Shown: piece by piece, positions 19,609-27,889 of the stretch | How positions within the stretch are numbered: the stretch's first letter is position 1 | Layout of the letters: each line of letters opens with the position of its first letter | NCBI GenBank assembly: GCA_041905595.1 | Contig: JAYRKT010000019.1 | Span: 10,047-74,046 of the forward strand | DNA: 64,000 bases | From: Aliitabrizicola sp041905595 | Lineage (GTDB): Bacteria > Pseudomonadota > Alphaproteobacteria > Rhodobacterales > Rhodobacteraceae | Reading direction: 5' to 3' | The notes under the pieces: generated by a model | The model's database searches: none | Told to the model about the DNA's origin: nothing | The model's input: the letters and a program-made list of their open reading frames with translations, nothing else | Position numbers and translations under genes: made by a program

Positions 19609-21171
19609 TCATTTGCCGCGGAAGAGCGATCCCAGGACCCCTCGCACCAGCGCCTGGCCCGACTTGGTGCCAAGCTGGCGCGCGAGGCTCTTTGCAAAGA
19701 CCTCGGCCACGCTGTCGCTCTGGCGGGACGGTGACCGGCTTGCCGGTTTTGTCGCTGTGCCGCCGTCATAGCGCCGGGCATTGTTGAAGGCGTCGTCAAT
19801 GGCCGAGCCTCCACCCTGCTTCTGGGCAGCCTTCTGCTGCTCGGCCGCAGCGGCGTCGGCGGCAGCCTTGTCGGCGCGGGCCTTTAGGATCTCGAAAGCG
19901 CTTTCGCGGTCGAGCGGCGTGTCATACTTGCCCTTCATCGGCGAGGCGGCGATCGCCGCGGCGCGCAGCGCCGGGTCAAGCGGGCCAACTTGTCCCGAGG
20001 GCGGGCGGATCATCGTGCGCTGGACGATGCCTGGCACGCCCTTCAGTTCGAGGAAGGAGGTCACCGCCTCGCCCGTGCCGACCTCTCGGATTGCAGCCTC
20101 GGTGGTGAAGGCGGGGTTGGGCCGATAGGTCTCGGCTGCCAGCTTCAATGCCTTCTGGTCCTTGGGCGTGAAGGCGCGGAGCGCGTGCTGCACGCGGTTA
20201 CCAAGTTGCCCGAGGATGTTTTCCGGGATGTCGGCGGGGTTCTGGGTGATGAAATAGACACCGACCCCCTTGGAGCGGATCAGCCGCGCGACCTGCTCGA
20301 CCTTGTCGACCAGCGCCTTCGGGGCGTCATTGAACAGAAGATGCGCCTCGTCGAAGAAGAAGACGAGCTTCGGCTTGTCCGGATCGCCAACCTCGGGCAG
20401 CTGCTCGAACAGTTCCGACAGGAGCCACAGCAGGAAGGTCGCGTAAAGCCGGGGCGAGGCCATGAGCTTGTCCGAGGCGAGGATGTTGATGCGCCCTGCC
20501 CCTGTCTCGTCCACGCCCATGAGGTCCGCCAGCTCGAGCGCCGGCTCGCCAAACAGGTTATGTCCACCCTGGTTTTCCAGAACCAGCAACTGGCGCTGGA
20601 TAGAGCCCACCGTCGCCGGCGAGATGTTGCCGTAGCGCAGCCCGATCGAAGAGGCGTTCTCGCCGATGAAGACCAGAAGCGATTGCAGGTCCTTCAGGTC
20701 AAGCAGCGGCAGCCCTTCTTCATCCGAGACCCGGAAGGCGATGTTCAGCACGCCTTCCTGCGCCTCGCTCAGTTGCATCAGTCGCGACAGCAGCAGCGGC
20801 CCCATCTCGGCCACCGTGGTGCGGATCGGGTGGCCCTGCTGGCCGAAGAGATCCCAGAAGGTCACCGGGAAGGCCCGGTATTGCAGGTCGAGACCCATCG
20901 ACTGCGCGCGCTTCATGAAGGCTTCGTGGCGCTTGTCGTTGACCGAACCCGCCGCGGCGACGCCCGACAGGTCGCCCTTGATGTCGGCAGCAAAGACCGG
21001 AACCCCGGCGGCCGAGAATCCCTCGGCCAGGACCTGCAGCGTGACGGTCTTGCCCGTTCCTGTCGCCCCGGCAATCAGCCCGTGACGGTTGCCATAGCCC
21101 AGAAGAAGGACCTGCGGCTCGGCATGGGTTTCGCCTGCGCCCCCCACGAATATGCTGTCGGACCCGGACAT
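19609..21171 (-). CDS. HerA-like/DUF853 P-loop ATPase
   Basis: A 520-residue ATPase of the DUF853 (YjgR) family. Walker A is GLIAGATGTGKTVTLQ near residue 40, Walker B is KLVFFFDEAHLLF, and a HerA-type arginine region follows in SKGVGVYFITQNPADIPE. The C-terminal quarter has an Ala/Gln-rich linker (AAADAAAAEQQKAAQKQ) and an SLARQLGTKSGQ tail. The ATG at 21169-21171 is preferred over a GTG one codon upstream. The cellular role is not established; the HerA relationship suggests DNA translocation, but YjgR proteins lack a known nuclease partner. Confidence 0.85.
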   Translation of the reverse strand: MSGSDSIFVGGAGETHAEPQVLLLGYGNRHGLIAGATGTGKTVTLQVLAEGFSAAGVPVFAADIKGDLSGVAAAGSVNDKRHEAFMKRAQSMGLDLQYRAFPVTFWDLFGQQGHPIRTTVAEMGPLLLSRLMQLSEAQEGVLNIAFRVSDEEGLPLLDLKDLQSLLVFIGENASSIGLRYGNISPATVGSIQRQLLVLENQGGHNLFGEPALELADLMGVDETGAGRINILASDKLMASPRLYATFLLWLLSELFEQLPEVGDPDKPKLVFFFDEAHLLFNDAPKALVDKVEQVARLIRSKGVGVYFITQNPADIPENILGQLGNRVQHALRAFTPKDQKALKLAAETYRPNPAFTTEAAIREVGTGEAVTSFLELKGVPGIVQRTMIRPPSGQVGPLDPALRAAAIAASPMKGKYDTPLDRESAFEILKARADKAAADAAAAEQQKAAQKQGGGSAIDDAFNNARRYDGGTATKPASRSPSRQSDSVAEVFAKSLARQLGTKSGQALVRGVLGSLFRGK

Positions 21172-21224
21172 CACGCCCCCTTATTCTGCCGCTGCGTCAG
21201 GTCGAAAATACATTGTTAACCCCG

Positions 21225-21325
21225 TTGTTCCAGTGTCGATGTTGTTCCGGTCGGAGGTATCTCAACCGGAGCGCGACTTCCTCCCTGTTGACTGGCCGCG
21301 CCCCGCTTAAGGCGCGGCTTTTTTT
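21225..21325 (+). ncRNA. candidate small RNA with terminator (CCTCCCTGTTG family)
   Basis: No ORF fits here. A strong intrinsic terminator GCCGCGCC (21295-21302), 8-base loop, GGCGCGGC (21311-21318) and seven Ts ends the element. CCTCCCTGTTG at 21280-21290, four bases before the stem, is identical to 50415-50425, where it also precedes a terminator. GTTGTTCC occurs twice upstream (near 21225 and 21241). CCTCCC resembles an anti-Shine-Dalgarno sequence. The 5' end is uncertain; I see no clear promoter. Confidence 0.5.
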
Positions 21326-21371
21326 CATGATTTTCAAACGCAGGGCTTGCAATTTGTCGTGAAGAAAGTCG

Positions 21372-21480
21372 TTGACGCTTGTTCCGATCCGGCCTAGCGT
21401 CCCGAACCATGAAGTCGGCCAGTCCGACAGGGAGCAAAAAAAGAACCGGGAAAGGGCCTCGTTCGGGGCCCTTTTTCTTT
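21372..21480 (+). ncRNA. candidate small RNA with its own promoter and terminator
   Basis: TTGACG, 17-bp spacer, TAGCGT starts at 21373 and is a good sigma70 promoter. About 45 bp further an intrinsic terminator AAAGGGCC (21451-21458), loop, GGCCCTTT (21467-21474) with a T-rich tail ends the unit, giving a transcript of about 70-75 nt. A short frame inside starts MKSASPTGSKKR, but it would run through the terminator, so an RNA is more likely. The same interval holds another candidate immediately upstream. Confidence 0.45.
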
Positions 21481-21648
21481 TCGGCGCGGCCCCGGGCATT
21501 CGGCAAGGTCCGATCCCCTCCTGTCACAAATGCAAGAGCACCCACGGTAATTGTGGTGGCGATCCCCCTTGGCACATTTTTCGCACCTGACACCGCCACC
21601 GCCGCGTGATAAGCGGCGGTCGAATGACGCGTCCTGATGGAACAGACG

Positions 21649-22287
21649 ATGACCAGTTTGACGAAATCCCTTCTGCTCGCCCTCAGCCTGACCCTTCCGG
21701 CCGGGCAGGCCGCCCTCGCCCAGACCGCCCCCGCGGATGCCGGCAGCACCGCTCCTGCAGCGGGCGACGCGGCTCCGGCGGCGGGTACGGGCCTGTCGAT
21801 GGGTGCGGCCACGCAGGCGCCCGACGGCCCGGGCACGACCTATGTCGAAACGACCTTCGACGACTGGCAAAAGGTCTGCGTCCGGACCGTCGATGGATCG
21901 AATCCCTGCCAGCTGCGCCAGCTTCTCAAGGATGATCAGGGCGGCCCGGTTGCCGACTTCAGCATCTTTGCCCTGCCCGCTGGCCAGCAGGCCGCAGCCG
22001 GTGCGACCCTGGTCTTGCCGTTGCAGACGCTGCTTGCCCCCGGTGTCACGATCGCCATCGACACCAACCCGGCCCGCCGCTATCCGTTTACCTTCTGCGC
22101 TCCTCCCGGCTGTGTGGCCCGCATCGGCTTCACCCAGGCCGAAATCGACGCGATGAAGAATGGCAAATCCGCGAGCGTGACCATCGTTCCGGCGATGGCG
22201 CCGGATCAGAAAGTGACCGTTGCCGTCTCGCTCAAGGGCTTCACCGCCGGCTTCGAAGACATCAAGAAGTCCGTTCCGAAGCAGTGA
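21649..22287 (+). CDS. invasion-associated locus B (IalB) family protein
   Basis: A 212-residue exported protein: a signal peptide (MTSLTKSLLLALSLTLPAGQ, cleavage after AALAQ), an Ala/Pro-rich linker (about residues 26-55), then an IalB domain with TTFDDWQKVCV and paired cysteines (FTFCAPPGCVARIGF). IalB proteins are periplasmic or outer-envelope proteins; in free-living relatives their role is unknown. The ATG at 21649 has GGAA upstream and gives a clean signal peptide; an ATG four codons earlier (21637) is possible. A terminator follows at 22309-22338. Confidence 0.85.
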   Translation: MTSLTKSLLLALSLTLPAGQAALAQTAPADAGSTAPAAGDAAPAAGTGLSMGAATQAPDGPGTTYVETTFDDWQKVCVRTVDGSNPCQLRQLLKDDQGGPVADFSIFALPAGQQAAAGATLVLPLQTLLAPGVTIAIDTNPARRYPFTFCAPPGCVARIGFTQAEIDAMKNGKSASVTIVPAMAPDQKVTVAVSLKGFTAGFEDIKKSVPKQ

Positions 22288-22308
22288 TGACTGACCGGCT
22301 TTGACCAG

Positions 22309-22338
22309 AACGCCGCCCTACTGGGCGGCGTTTTCGTT
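22309..22338. terminator. intrinsic terminator after IalB gene
   Basis: Perfect 10-bp arms AACGCCGCCC (22309-22318) and GGGCGGCGTT (22323-22332) with a 4-base loop and a T-rich tail on the plus strand. It lies between the convergent IalB and ynfA ends and may act on both. Confidence 0.8.
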
Positions 22339-22345
22339 TCGGGGT

Positions 22346-22672
22346 TCAGCCCGAGCGCGGAACCAGCAGGATGACCGCCGCCCCGGCAAGGCACAACGCC
22401 ACTCCGGCAAGATCCCACCGGTCGGGTCTTTGCCCCTCGATCAGCCACAGCCAGCCAAGCGAAGCAGCGATATAGACCCCGCCATAGGCCGCATAGGCGC
22501 GGCCAGCAAAAGCAGCAGGCGACAGGGTCAGCAACCAGGCGAACACCAGAAGCGACAGCCCGCCCGGCAAAAGCCAGACCGCAGAGCGGCCCAGGCGCAG
22601 CCAGGCCCAGATGGCGAAGCAGCCACCGATCTCGGCCAGTGCTGCGGCAAGATACAAGGGAAGAGAGACCAA
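22346..22672 (-). CDS. YnfA/UPF0060 family membrane protein
   Basis: A 108-residue protein with four membrane spans typical of the small YnfA family (related to SMR-type transporters): LAAALAEIGGCFAIWAWLRL, a second span, GRAYAAYGGVYIAASLGWLW, and DLAGVALCLAGAAVILL. No ATG exists in this frame after the ketosynthase; the TTG at 22670-22672 gives exactly the family length, with a TTG at 22681 as an alternative. It follows the ketosynthase stop by about 14 bp, so it is probably cotranscribed with it. Confidence 0.85.
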   Translation of the reverse strand: MVSLPLYLAAALAEIGGCFAIWAWLRLGRSAVWLLPGGLSLLVFAWLLTLSPAAFAGRAYAAYGGVYIAASLGWLWLIEGQRPDRWDLAGVALCLAGAAVILLVPRSG

Positions 22673-22686
22673 CCCGGGCAATCGAC

Positions 22687-23895
22687 CTAAGCCCGGCGCA
22701 GCGCCAGAACGGCGTTCAGCCCGCCAAAGGCAAAGGCGTTGGACAGAACCACCTCGACCTTCGCCTCGCGCGCGATGTTCGGGACGACGTCCAGCGCACA
22801 TTCGGGGTCAGGCTCTTCATAGCCGATGGTCGGCGCGATCACCCCGTCTCGCAGCGCCATGATGCAGGCCAGCAGCTCGACCGCGCCGGTGCCGCCGATC
22901 AGGTGACCGTGCATCGACTTGGTTGACGAGATCATCAGCCGGTCGGCGTGCGGGCCGAAGACATCCGCCACCGCCGCGCATTCCGTCTTGTCATTCGCCG
23001 CCGTGCCGGTGCCATGGGCGTTGATGTAGCCCACCTGATCGCCGCTGATCCGCGCGTCGCGCAGCGCGCCCGCGATCGCGCGCGAGGCGCCCTGCTTTGA
23101 CGGCATCACGATATCGGCGGCGTCCGAGGTCATGGCAAAGCCCGCAACCTCGGCCAGAATGGCGGCGCCGCGCTGGCGGGCGTGCTCGTATTCCTCGAAG
23201 ACAAAGACCGCCGCGCCCTCGCCCTGCACCATGCCATTGCGGTTCAGGCTGAACGGGCGACAGGCGTCCTTGGACATGACCCGCAGACCTTCCCAGGCCT
23301 TGATCCCGCCAAAGCACAGCATGGACTCGGATCCGCCTGTAACCATAGCCTGCGCCATGCCCGAACGGATCATGTGGAAGGCCATGCCCATGGCGTGGTT
23401 CGAACTCGCGCAGGCCGTCGCCACCGAGTAGCTCGGCCCCTTGAGATTGAACTCCATCGAGATGTGGCTGGCGGCCGCGTTGTTCATCAGCTTCGGCACG
23501 ACGAAGGGATGGACGCGGTTCTTCCCTTCCTCGTAGACGGCACGGTAATTCTCGTCCCAGGTGTTCACGCCGCCCCCGGCTGTGCCAAGGACGACGCCCG
23601 TCTCATAGCCAAGATGTCCGTCGAAATTCAGGCCCGACTGGGTGACCGCTTCACGCGCGGCCAGCAGGGTGAACTGGGTGAATTTATCATAAAGAACAAT
23701 CTGCTGGCGGTTGAAATGCGCCTCGGGATCCCAGTTGTGGACCTGTCCGCCGATCTGGATCGACAGGCGGTCCTTGTCGCGGATGTCAAGCTCGGTGATC
23801 CCGCAGCGCCCTTCGCGAAACGCCTCGAGCGTGCCGGGAACGTCATGGGCCAGCGCGTTGATCGTGCCGGCCCCGGTGATGACGACGCGCTTCAC
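22687..23895 (-). CDS. beta-ketoacyl-ACP synthase (KAS I/II type)
   Basis: A 402-residue condensing enzyme. Catalytic residues are visible: Cys162 in VATACASSNHAMG, His294 in NAHGTGTAANDKTE, and Lys326/His331 in SSTKSMHGHLIGGTGAVE. The C-terminal LSNAFAFGGLNAVL motif is also present. It elongates acyl chains on ACP. It lies 9 bp from a dedicated ACP gene and 302 bp from an LpxD-like acyltransferase gene, so a special envelope acyl chain is more likely than general fatty acid synthesis. NodE-like or FabF-like; the specificity is open. Confidence 0.9.
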   Translation of the reverse strand: MKRVVITGAGTINALAHDVPGTLEAFREGRCGITELDIRDKDRLSIQIGGQVHNWDPEAHFNRQQIVLYDKFTQFTLLAAREAVTQSGLNFDGHLGYETGVVLGTAGGGVNTWDENYRAVYEEGKNRVHPFVVPKLMNNAAASHISMEFNLKGPSYSVATACASSNHAMGMAFHMIRSGMAQAMVTGGSESMLCFGGIKAWEGLRVMSKDACRPFSLNRNGMVQGEGAAVFVFEEYEHARQRGAAILAEVAGFAMTSDAADIVMPSKQGASRAIAGALRDARISGDQVGYINAHGTGTAANDKTECAAVADVFGPHADRLMISSTKSMHGHLIGGTGAVELLACIMALRDGVIAPTIGYEEPDPECALDVVPNIAREAKVEVVLSNAFAFGGLNAVLALRRA

Positions 23896-23904
23896 GGCCC
23901 GGCC

Positions 23905-24168
23905 TCAGCCCTTCCCGGCGACGAGGGCCTCGACCGCGCGCACGATCGCCGCAACCGAGGAGATGTCAAAGTCGCTCTGGGTTGGTTCGTTCGCGTTGAA
24001 CGGCACGGAAATGTCGAAGGCTTCCTCGATGGCGAAGATCGACTCGACCAGCCCGAGGCTGTCGATGCCGAGGCTCTCCAGCGTCGAGTCCATCTTCACG
24101 TCCAAGGGATCGAGCACGGCCTGCTCGGCAATGATCGCGATGACCCTGTCCTTAACGCTGTCGTTCAT
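23905..24168 (-). CDS. acyl carrier protein
   Basis: An 87-residue ACP with the phosphopantetheine site Ser37 in LGIDSLGLVES. It is longer and more divergent than the housekeeping AcpP (about 77 residues) and unlike AcpXL at the N-terminus; a Phe/Asn/Asp-rich loop (SVPFNANEPTQSDFDISS) replaces part of the usual helix III region. It sits between an LpxD-like gene and a ketosynthase on the same strand, so it probably carries their shared acyl substrate. Confidence 0.9.
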   Translation of the reverse strand: MNDSVKDRVIAIIAEQAVLDPLDVKMDSTLESLGIDSLGLVESIFAIEEAFDISVPFNANEPTQSDFDISSVAAIVRAVEALVAGKG

Positions 24169-24197
24169 GGCCGACCCATCCTTTCCTGCCCGCTCGT

Positions 24198-25283
24198 TTA
24201 GTCGGTCTCGCCGGCCTTGGGAACGGTTTTTTCCGCCTCGAAACGCGCCATGAACCTCGGCAACCGGCGCAGTGCCTTGAACATCGCCAGGTGCTGGTCA
24301 TAGCGCACGGCCGGATAGCCGAACATCACCGCATTGTCGGGAACATGGGTTGCAATGCCGGCATTGCCCATGACGATGGCGTTGCGCCCGACCCGCAGAT
24401 GGTCACCCACGGCGCAGCGTCCTGCGAGGACGGCGCGATCCTCAATCACGGCCGAGCCCGCGACCCCCGCCTGCCCACAGATCAGGCAATGCTGACCGAT
24501 CCGTACGTTGTGGCCGATCTGGACGAGGTTGTCGATCTTGGTCCCGTGACCGATGACCGTATCGGTGATGGTGCCCCGGTCGATGCAGGAATTGGCCCCA
24601 AGCTCGCAATCGTCTCCGATGCGGACGGCGCCAAGCGAATTGATCCGTACATAGGCGTCCTGATCCTCGAAGGTCACGGTCTTTTCGGCCCGCGCCTGCT
24701 CGACCACACCCGGCACCGGCGTCACAAAGGAAAAACCGTCGCCACCGATCACCGCGCCCGGCTGGCAGATGAAGCGATGGCCGATCTGCACGCGCGCTCC
24801 GATCCGGACCCCCGGATGCAGAAGCACGTCATCGCCGATCACCGCGTCCTCGGCGACGGATACATGCGACAGGATGCGGGCGTTGGCGCCGATCCGAACG
24901 TGTGCGCCGATCACGGCAAACGGAGCGATCGAGGCATTGGCGCCGATCTCGGCCGTCGGATGAACCACCGCCAACGGGTGGATGCCCGGCTCGGTCTGCA
25001 CCGCCTTTTCGAAGACCCGGGTCACGCCCGCCATGGCGTAGCGTGGGCGCTCCATGAAGATCGCCGCGTCAAGTCCAAGCGCCCGCCAGTCCGCCTCGGG
25101 CCAGAGCATCGCGGCCCGCGCCTGCCCCTTGGCCAGGCCGTCGGCATAGCGCTTGTCCAGTGCGATGGCGAGCGCATCGGCCCCGGCTTCGGACGGCTCG
25201 GCAGTCCGTGCGATGACCAGATCAAGATTGCCCTCGGCCCGCGCGCCAAGGGCGGCGGCGATGTCCCGGATCGTGTGGCTCAT
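24198..25283 (-). CDS. lpxD: UDP-3-O-acylglucosamine N-acyltransferase-like protein (LpxD family)
   Basis: A 361-residue protein with an N-terminal uridine-binding-like domain, then a left-handed beta-helix of hexapeptide repeats (for example IGANASIAPFAVIGAHVRIG and later copies), and a C-terminal helix. IDNLVQIGHNVRIG carries the catalytic His of LpxD. Length is right for LpxD. It is not beside fabZ-lpxA-lpxB, the usual lpxD context, but beside an ACP and a ketosynthase, so it may be a second copy for another acyl chain or the only copy moved; the rest of the genome would decide. Confidence 0.85.
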   Translation of the reverse strand: MSHTIRDIAAALGARAEGNLDLVIARTAEPSEAGADALAIALDKRYADGLAKGQARAAMLWPEADWRALGLDAAIFMERPRYAMAGVTRVFEKAVQTEPGIHPLAVVHPTAEIGANASIAPFAVIGAHVRIGANARILSHVSVAEDAVIGDDVLLHPGVRIGARVQIGHRFICQPGAVIGGDGFSFVTPVPGVVEQARAEKTVTFEDQDAYVRINSLGAVRIGDDCELGANSCIDRGTITDTVIGHGTKIDNLVQIGHNVRIGQHCLICGQAGVAGSAVIEDRAVLAGRCAVGDHLRVGRNAIVMGNAGIATHVPDNAVMFGYPAVRYDQHLAMFKALRRLPRFMARFEAEKTVPKAGETD

Positions 25284-25314
25284 GGCAGGCTCCGCTCGCA
25301 GATCGCGGCGGACC

Positions 25315-26961
25315 CTATCCCTGAACGTCGTCCAGCGCCACCCCGGCATCGGTAAGGGCCTGGAAGATCTCGGCATCGCGGCCATAGACGTCGCGGCGAT
25401 AGGTCATCTCGCCCTTCGCGTCCGGGAAGGCGGTGAAATAGACCAGATGCACGGGTACCGGTGTGGACAGCTTGATGACCGACTCGGCCTTGGTCTTAAG
25501 CTGCCCGTCGAACTCCGCCTGCGGATCGGCCGATTGCGGGGCCAGCATCGCATAGGCGAAGTCGACCGGATCGGCGAGCCGGATGCAGCCGTGGCTGTAG
25601 GCGCGCACTTCCTGCGAAAAGAGCTGTTTCTGCGGCGTGTCGTGCAGGTAGATGTTGTAGGGGTTCGGAAACAGGAATTTGACCTTGCCAAGGGCATTGC
25701 CGTCCGAGGGCGGCTGGCGCATGGCGTAGGGGAAATTTGCCGCCGTGTAGCGCGAGAAGTCGATGGAGGCGCGCGACACCTCGCGGCCAGCGCGGTCGAC
25801 GATCTTCAAGTGCCCCGCAGCGTTCGGATTCGCCTTCAGGAGCGGCAGGTATTCCTTGGTCGTGATCGAGCGCGGCACGCTCCAGCTCGGGTTCAGGACC
25901 ATCATTTCCATCTGGTCCGAGAACTCGGGCGTCTTGAGATCCCCGGAAGCCTTGCCGACCACCGCCCGCGTCACGAAGGTGTCCCGTCCATGGTCGACGA
26001 TGCGTGCGGTGAAGTCCGGCAGGTTCACCCAGACGTGACGCGTCCCAAGGTCCGGCGCCATCCAGCGCAACCGCTCCATCGCGACGACCACCGATTTCAG
26101 CCGATCCTCGGCGCCGACATTGATCTCATCGATGGTCGAGGCCCCGGCGACGCCATCGACCGTCAGGCCGTGCGCGATCTGGAACGTCTCGACCGCCTTG
26201 CGCATCGCCGCGTCGTATTCCGCCGAGGCGGTCGGGCGCAGGTAGCCCATGGCAACCAGCCGGTCGCGCAGCGCCACCACCGCCGCGCCACTGTCGCCCG
26301 GCTCCAGCCGGCTTGCCTCGACGTCCGGACCCCAGCCCCCGGCAGCGATCTGTTGCAGAAGATCGAAGCGGACGCGCATCAGCTGCGCATATTCCGGTGC
26401 CACGGGCGGCAGGCCGCGCAGATAGGCCGCCGGATCGGCGGCAAGGAACGCATCAAGCTGGGCCCGCCGGTCACGCACCGGCACCTCGCGGACGATGCCG
26501 GCATCAACCTTCTTCGGTTCGAGCACACCGGTCTGCACATCGCGGGCGTAATCCAAGAATGCCTCGGTCATCTGCACCTCGACCCGTCCGCGATCCCGCT
26601 CCGACTGGGCCGAGCGCAACGCCGCAAGCAGCGCGCCCGCATCGTAACGCGACACCGGCAGCGCATGGTCGCCGGCGCGGGACAGGGTCAACAACAGCGC
26701 ATTGCGCCGCGCCGCATCATCGGCATCGGTCCAGATCGCGGCATAGCCGGTTTCGCGGTAGAAAGCGGCAACTGCCTCGTCCGCGGCGGCGGCTTCGGCA
26801 ACGGCCTGAACGAAACTCGAGTCGGTCGTGGCGACCTGCCCGGTCGCGAAAGCCGGTCCGGCCAGTCCCGTCGCAGTGGTGGAAAGGAAGAAGGCCAGGA
26901 AAACTGAACGGGAAGAATGGGTTGAGACAAAGAGACGGAAAGGGAAAAGACTAACTGGCAT
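25315..26961 (-). CDS. L,D-transpeptidase (YcbB/LdtD type)
   Basis: A 548-residue periplasmic peptidoglycan cross-linker. A signal peptide (residues 1-40, ending near GPAFATG) is followed by a long N-terminal region, then a peptidoglycan-binding domain (DGVAGASTIDEIN near residue 270), and a YkuD catalytic domain with His and Cys in HDTPQKQLF and AYSHGCIRLADP (Cys about 459). This is the LdtD-like layout. It makes 3-3 cross-links. GAGGA precedes the ATG at 26959-26961. It is divergent from a DUF882 peptidase, a common pairing in alphaproteobacteria. Confidence 0.92.
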   Translation of the reverse strand: MPVSLFPFRLFVSTHSSRSVFLAFFLSTTATGLAGPAFATGQVATTDSSFVQAVAEAAAADEAVAAFYRETGYAAIWTDADDAARRNALLLTLSRAGDHALPVSRYDAGALLAALRSAQSERDRGRVEVQMTEAFLDYARDVQTGVLEPKKVDAGIVREVPVRDRRAQLDAFLAADPAAYLRGLPPVAPEYAQLMRVRFDLLQQIAAGGWGPDVEASRLEPGDSGAAVVALRDRLVAMGYLRPTASAEYDAAMRKAVETFQIAHGLTVDGVAGASTIDEINVGAEDRLKSVVVAMERLRWMAPDLGTRHVWVNLPDFTARIVDHGRDTFVTRAVVGKASGDLKTPEFSDQMEMMVLNPSWSVPRSITTKEYLPLLKANPNAAGHLKIVDRAGREVSRASIDFSRYTAANFPYAMRQPPSDGNALGKVKFLFPNPYNIYLHDTPQKQLFSQEVRAYSHGCIRLADPVDFAYAMLAPQSADPQAEFDGQLKTKAESVIKLSTPVPVHLVYFTAFPDAKGEMTYRRDVYGRDAEIFQALTDAGVALDDVQG

Positions 26962-27252
26962 CCGGTCCTCGGGCGTAATGTCCCGCAAGCTTCGGGGAGC
27001 CTCCGGCAATTGTCCATGCCTCGGCGACACTTGCACGACAGCCCTGTCACTCAACTGCCACGCCGCCCCGGCAGCACCGTTTCGCGTGCGTGAGCAAATT
27101 TCAGCCCAATTAACCCAGCTTTGCAAATTTGACGTCAATCAATGCTTGGGTCGAGAAAATCAGTATGGCATACAGATGAAGCAATTGGGGACAAGTTGCG
27201 ACAATCCGCCGTCAAGGCGGAGGCAGCACGAGCTACGGGACAGGCTTTTCAG

Positions 27253-27822
27253 ATGACATCTTCGACTTCGGCCGGGATCACCCGGCGTGGGTTGCTTGGG
27301 GTCTTCGCGGCAACGACAGTCGCTGCAGCACCGACCTACTCCAACGCCTTCGGCCTGTTGCGCGGCGCAGGCGATGTCCGCCGGATCAGAATGTACTCTG
27401 GACGCACCGGCGAGAGCATTGACACGATCTACTGGATCGAGGGCGAATACATCCCGCAGGTCATGAAGGAACTGAACCACTTCATGCGCGACTGGCGGAC
27501 CGACACCCAGGTCAAGATGGACGGCCGCACGATCGACATCGCCGCCGCCTCGCACCGGCTGCTCGACGTCAACGAACCCTACATGCTGCTTTCCGGTTAT
27601 CGCAGCCCGCAGACCAACGCGATGCTGCGCGAACATTCCCGCGGCGTTGCCCGCAACTCGCTGCACATGAAAGGCCAGGCTGCAGACCTGCGTCTTGCCT
27701 CCCGGTCGGTCGGCCAGATCTCGCGCGCGGCCTTGGCCTGCTCGGCGGGCGGTGTCGGCAAGTATCCCCGCTCGAACTTCGTCCACATGGATTGCGGCCC
27801 GATCCGCACCTGGGGCGGCTGA
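27253..27822 (+). CDS. DUF882/YcbK family murein peptidase with Tat signal
   Basis: A 189-residue protein with a Tat-type signal (TRRGLLGVFAATTVAAAP) and a peptidase M15/MepK-like domain: SGYRSPQTNAMLREHSRGVA, NSLHMKGQAADLRL and NFVHMDCGPIRTWGG supply the His/Asp zinc ligands (SxHxxGxAxD and HxD). E. coli MepK cleaves 3-3 cross-links, so pairing with the divergent L,D-transpeptidase makes sense: one builds, the other opens such links. The 291-bp divergent gap holds TTGACGTCAA (27129-27138), a 10-bp palindrome. A terminator follows at 27845-27867. Confidence 0.88.
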   Translation: MTSSTSAGITRRGLLGVFAATTVAAAPTYSNAFGLLRGAGDVRRIRMYSGRTGESIDTIYWIEGEYIPQVMKELNHFMRDWRTDTQVKMDGRTIDIAAASHRLLDVNEPYMLLSGYRSPQTNAMLREHSRGVARNSLHMKGQAADLRLASRSVGQISRAALACSAGGVGKYPRSNFVHMDCGPIRTWGG

Positions 27823-27844
27823 TCCAAACGTCTAACCGCGATGA

Positions 27845-27867
27845 AAGGGCGCCTATGCGGCGCCCTT
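27845..27867. terminator. intrinsic terminator between DUF882 and rlmE genes
   Basis: Perfect 9-bp arms AAGGGCGCC (27845-27853) and GGCGCCCTT (27859-27867) with a 5-base loop, between convergent genes. The plus-strand tail is only moderately T-rich (CGTCATTTC). Confidence 0.7.
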
Positions 27868-27889
27868 CGTCATTTCAGGCGGCGGCGCT

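Noticed and set aside
27129..27138. TTGACGTCAA palindrome upstream of the DUF882 peptidase gene
   Set aside because: Only 10 bp, no second copy and no nearby regulator; probably chance or part of a -35 element.
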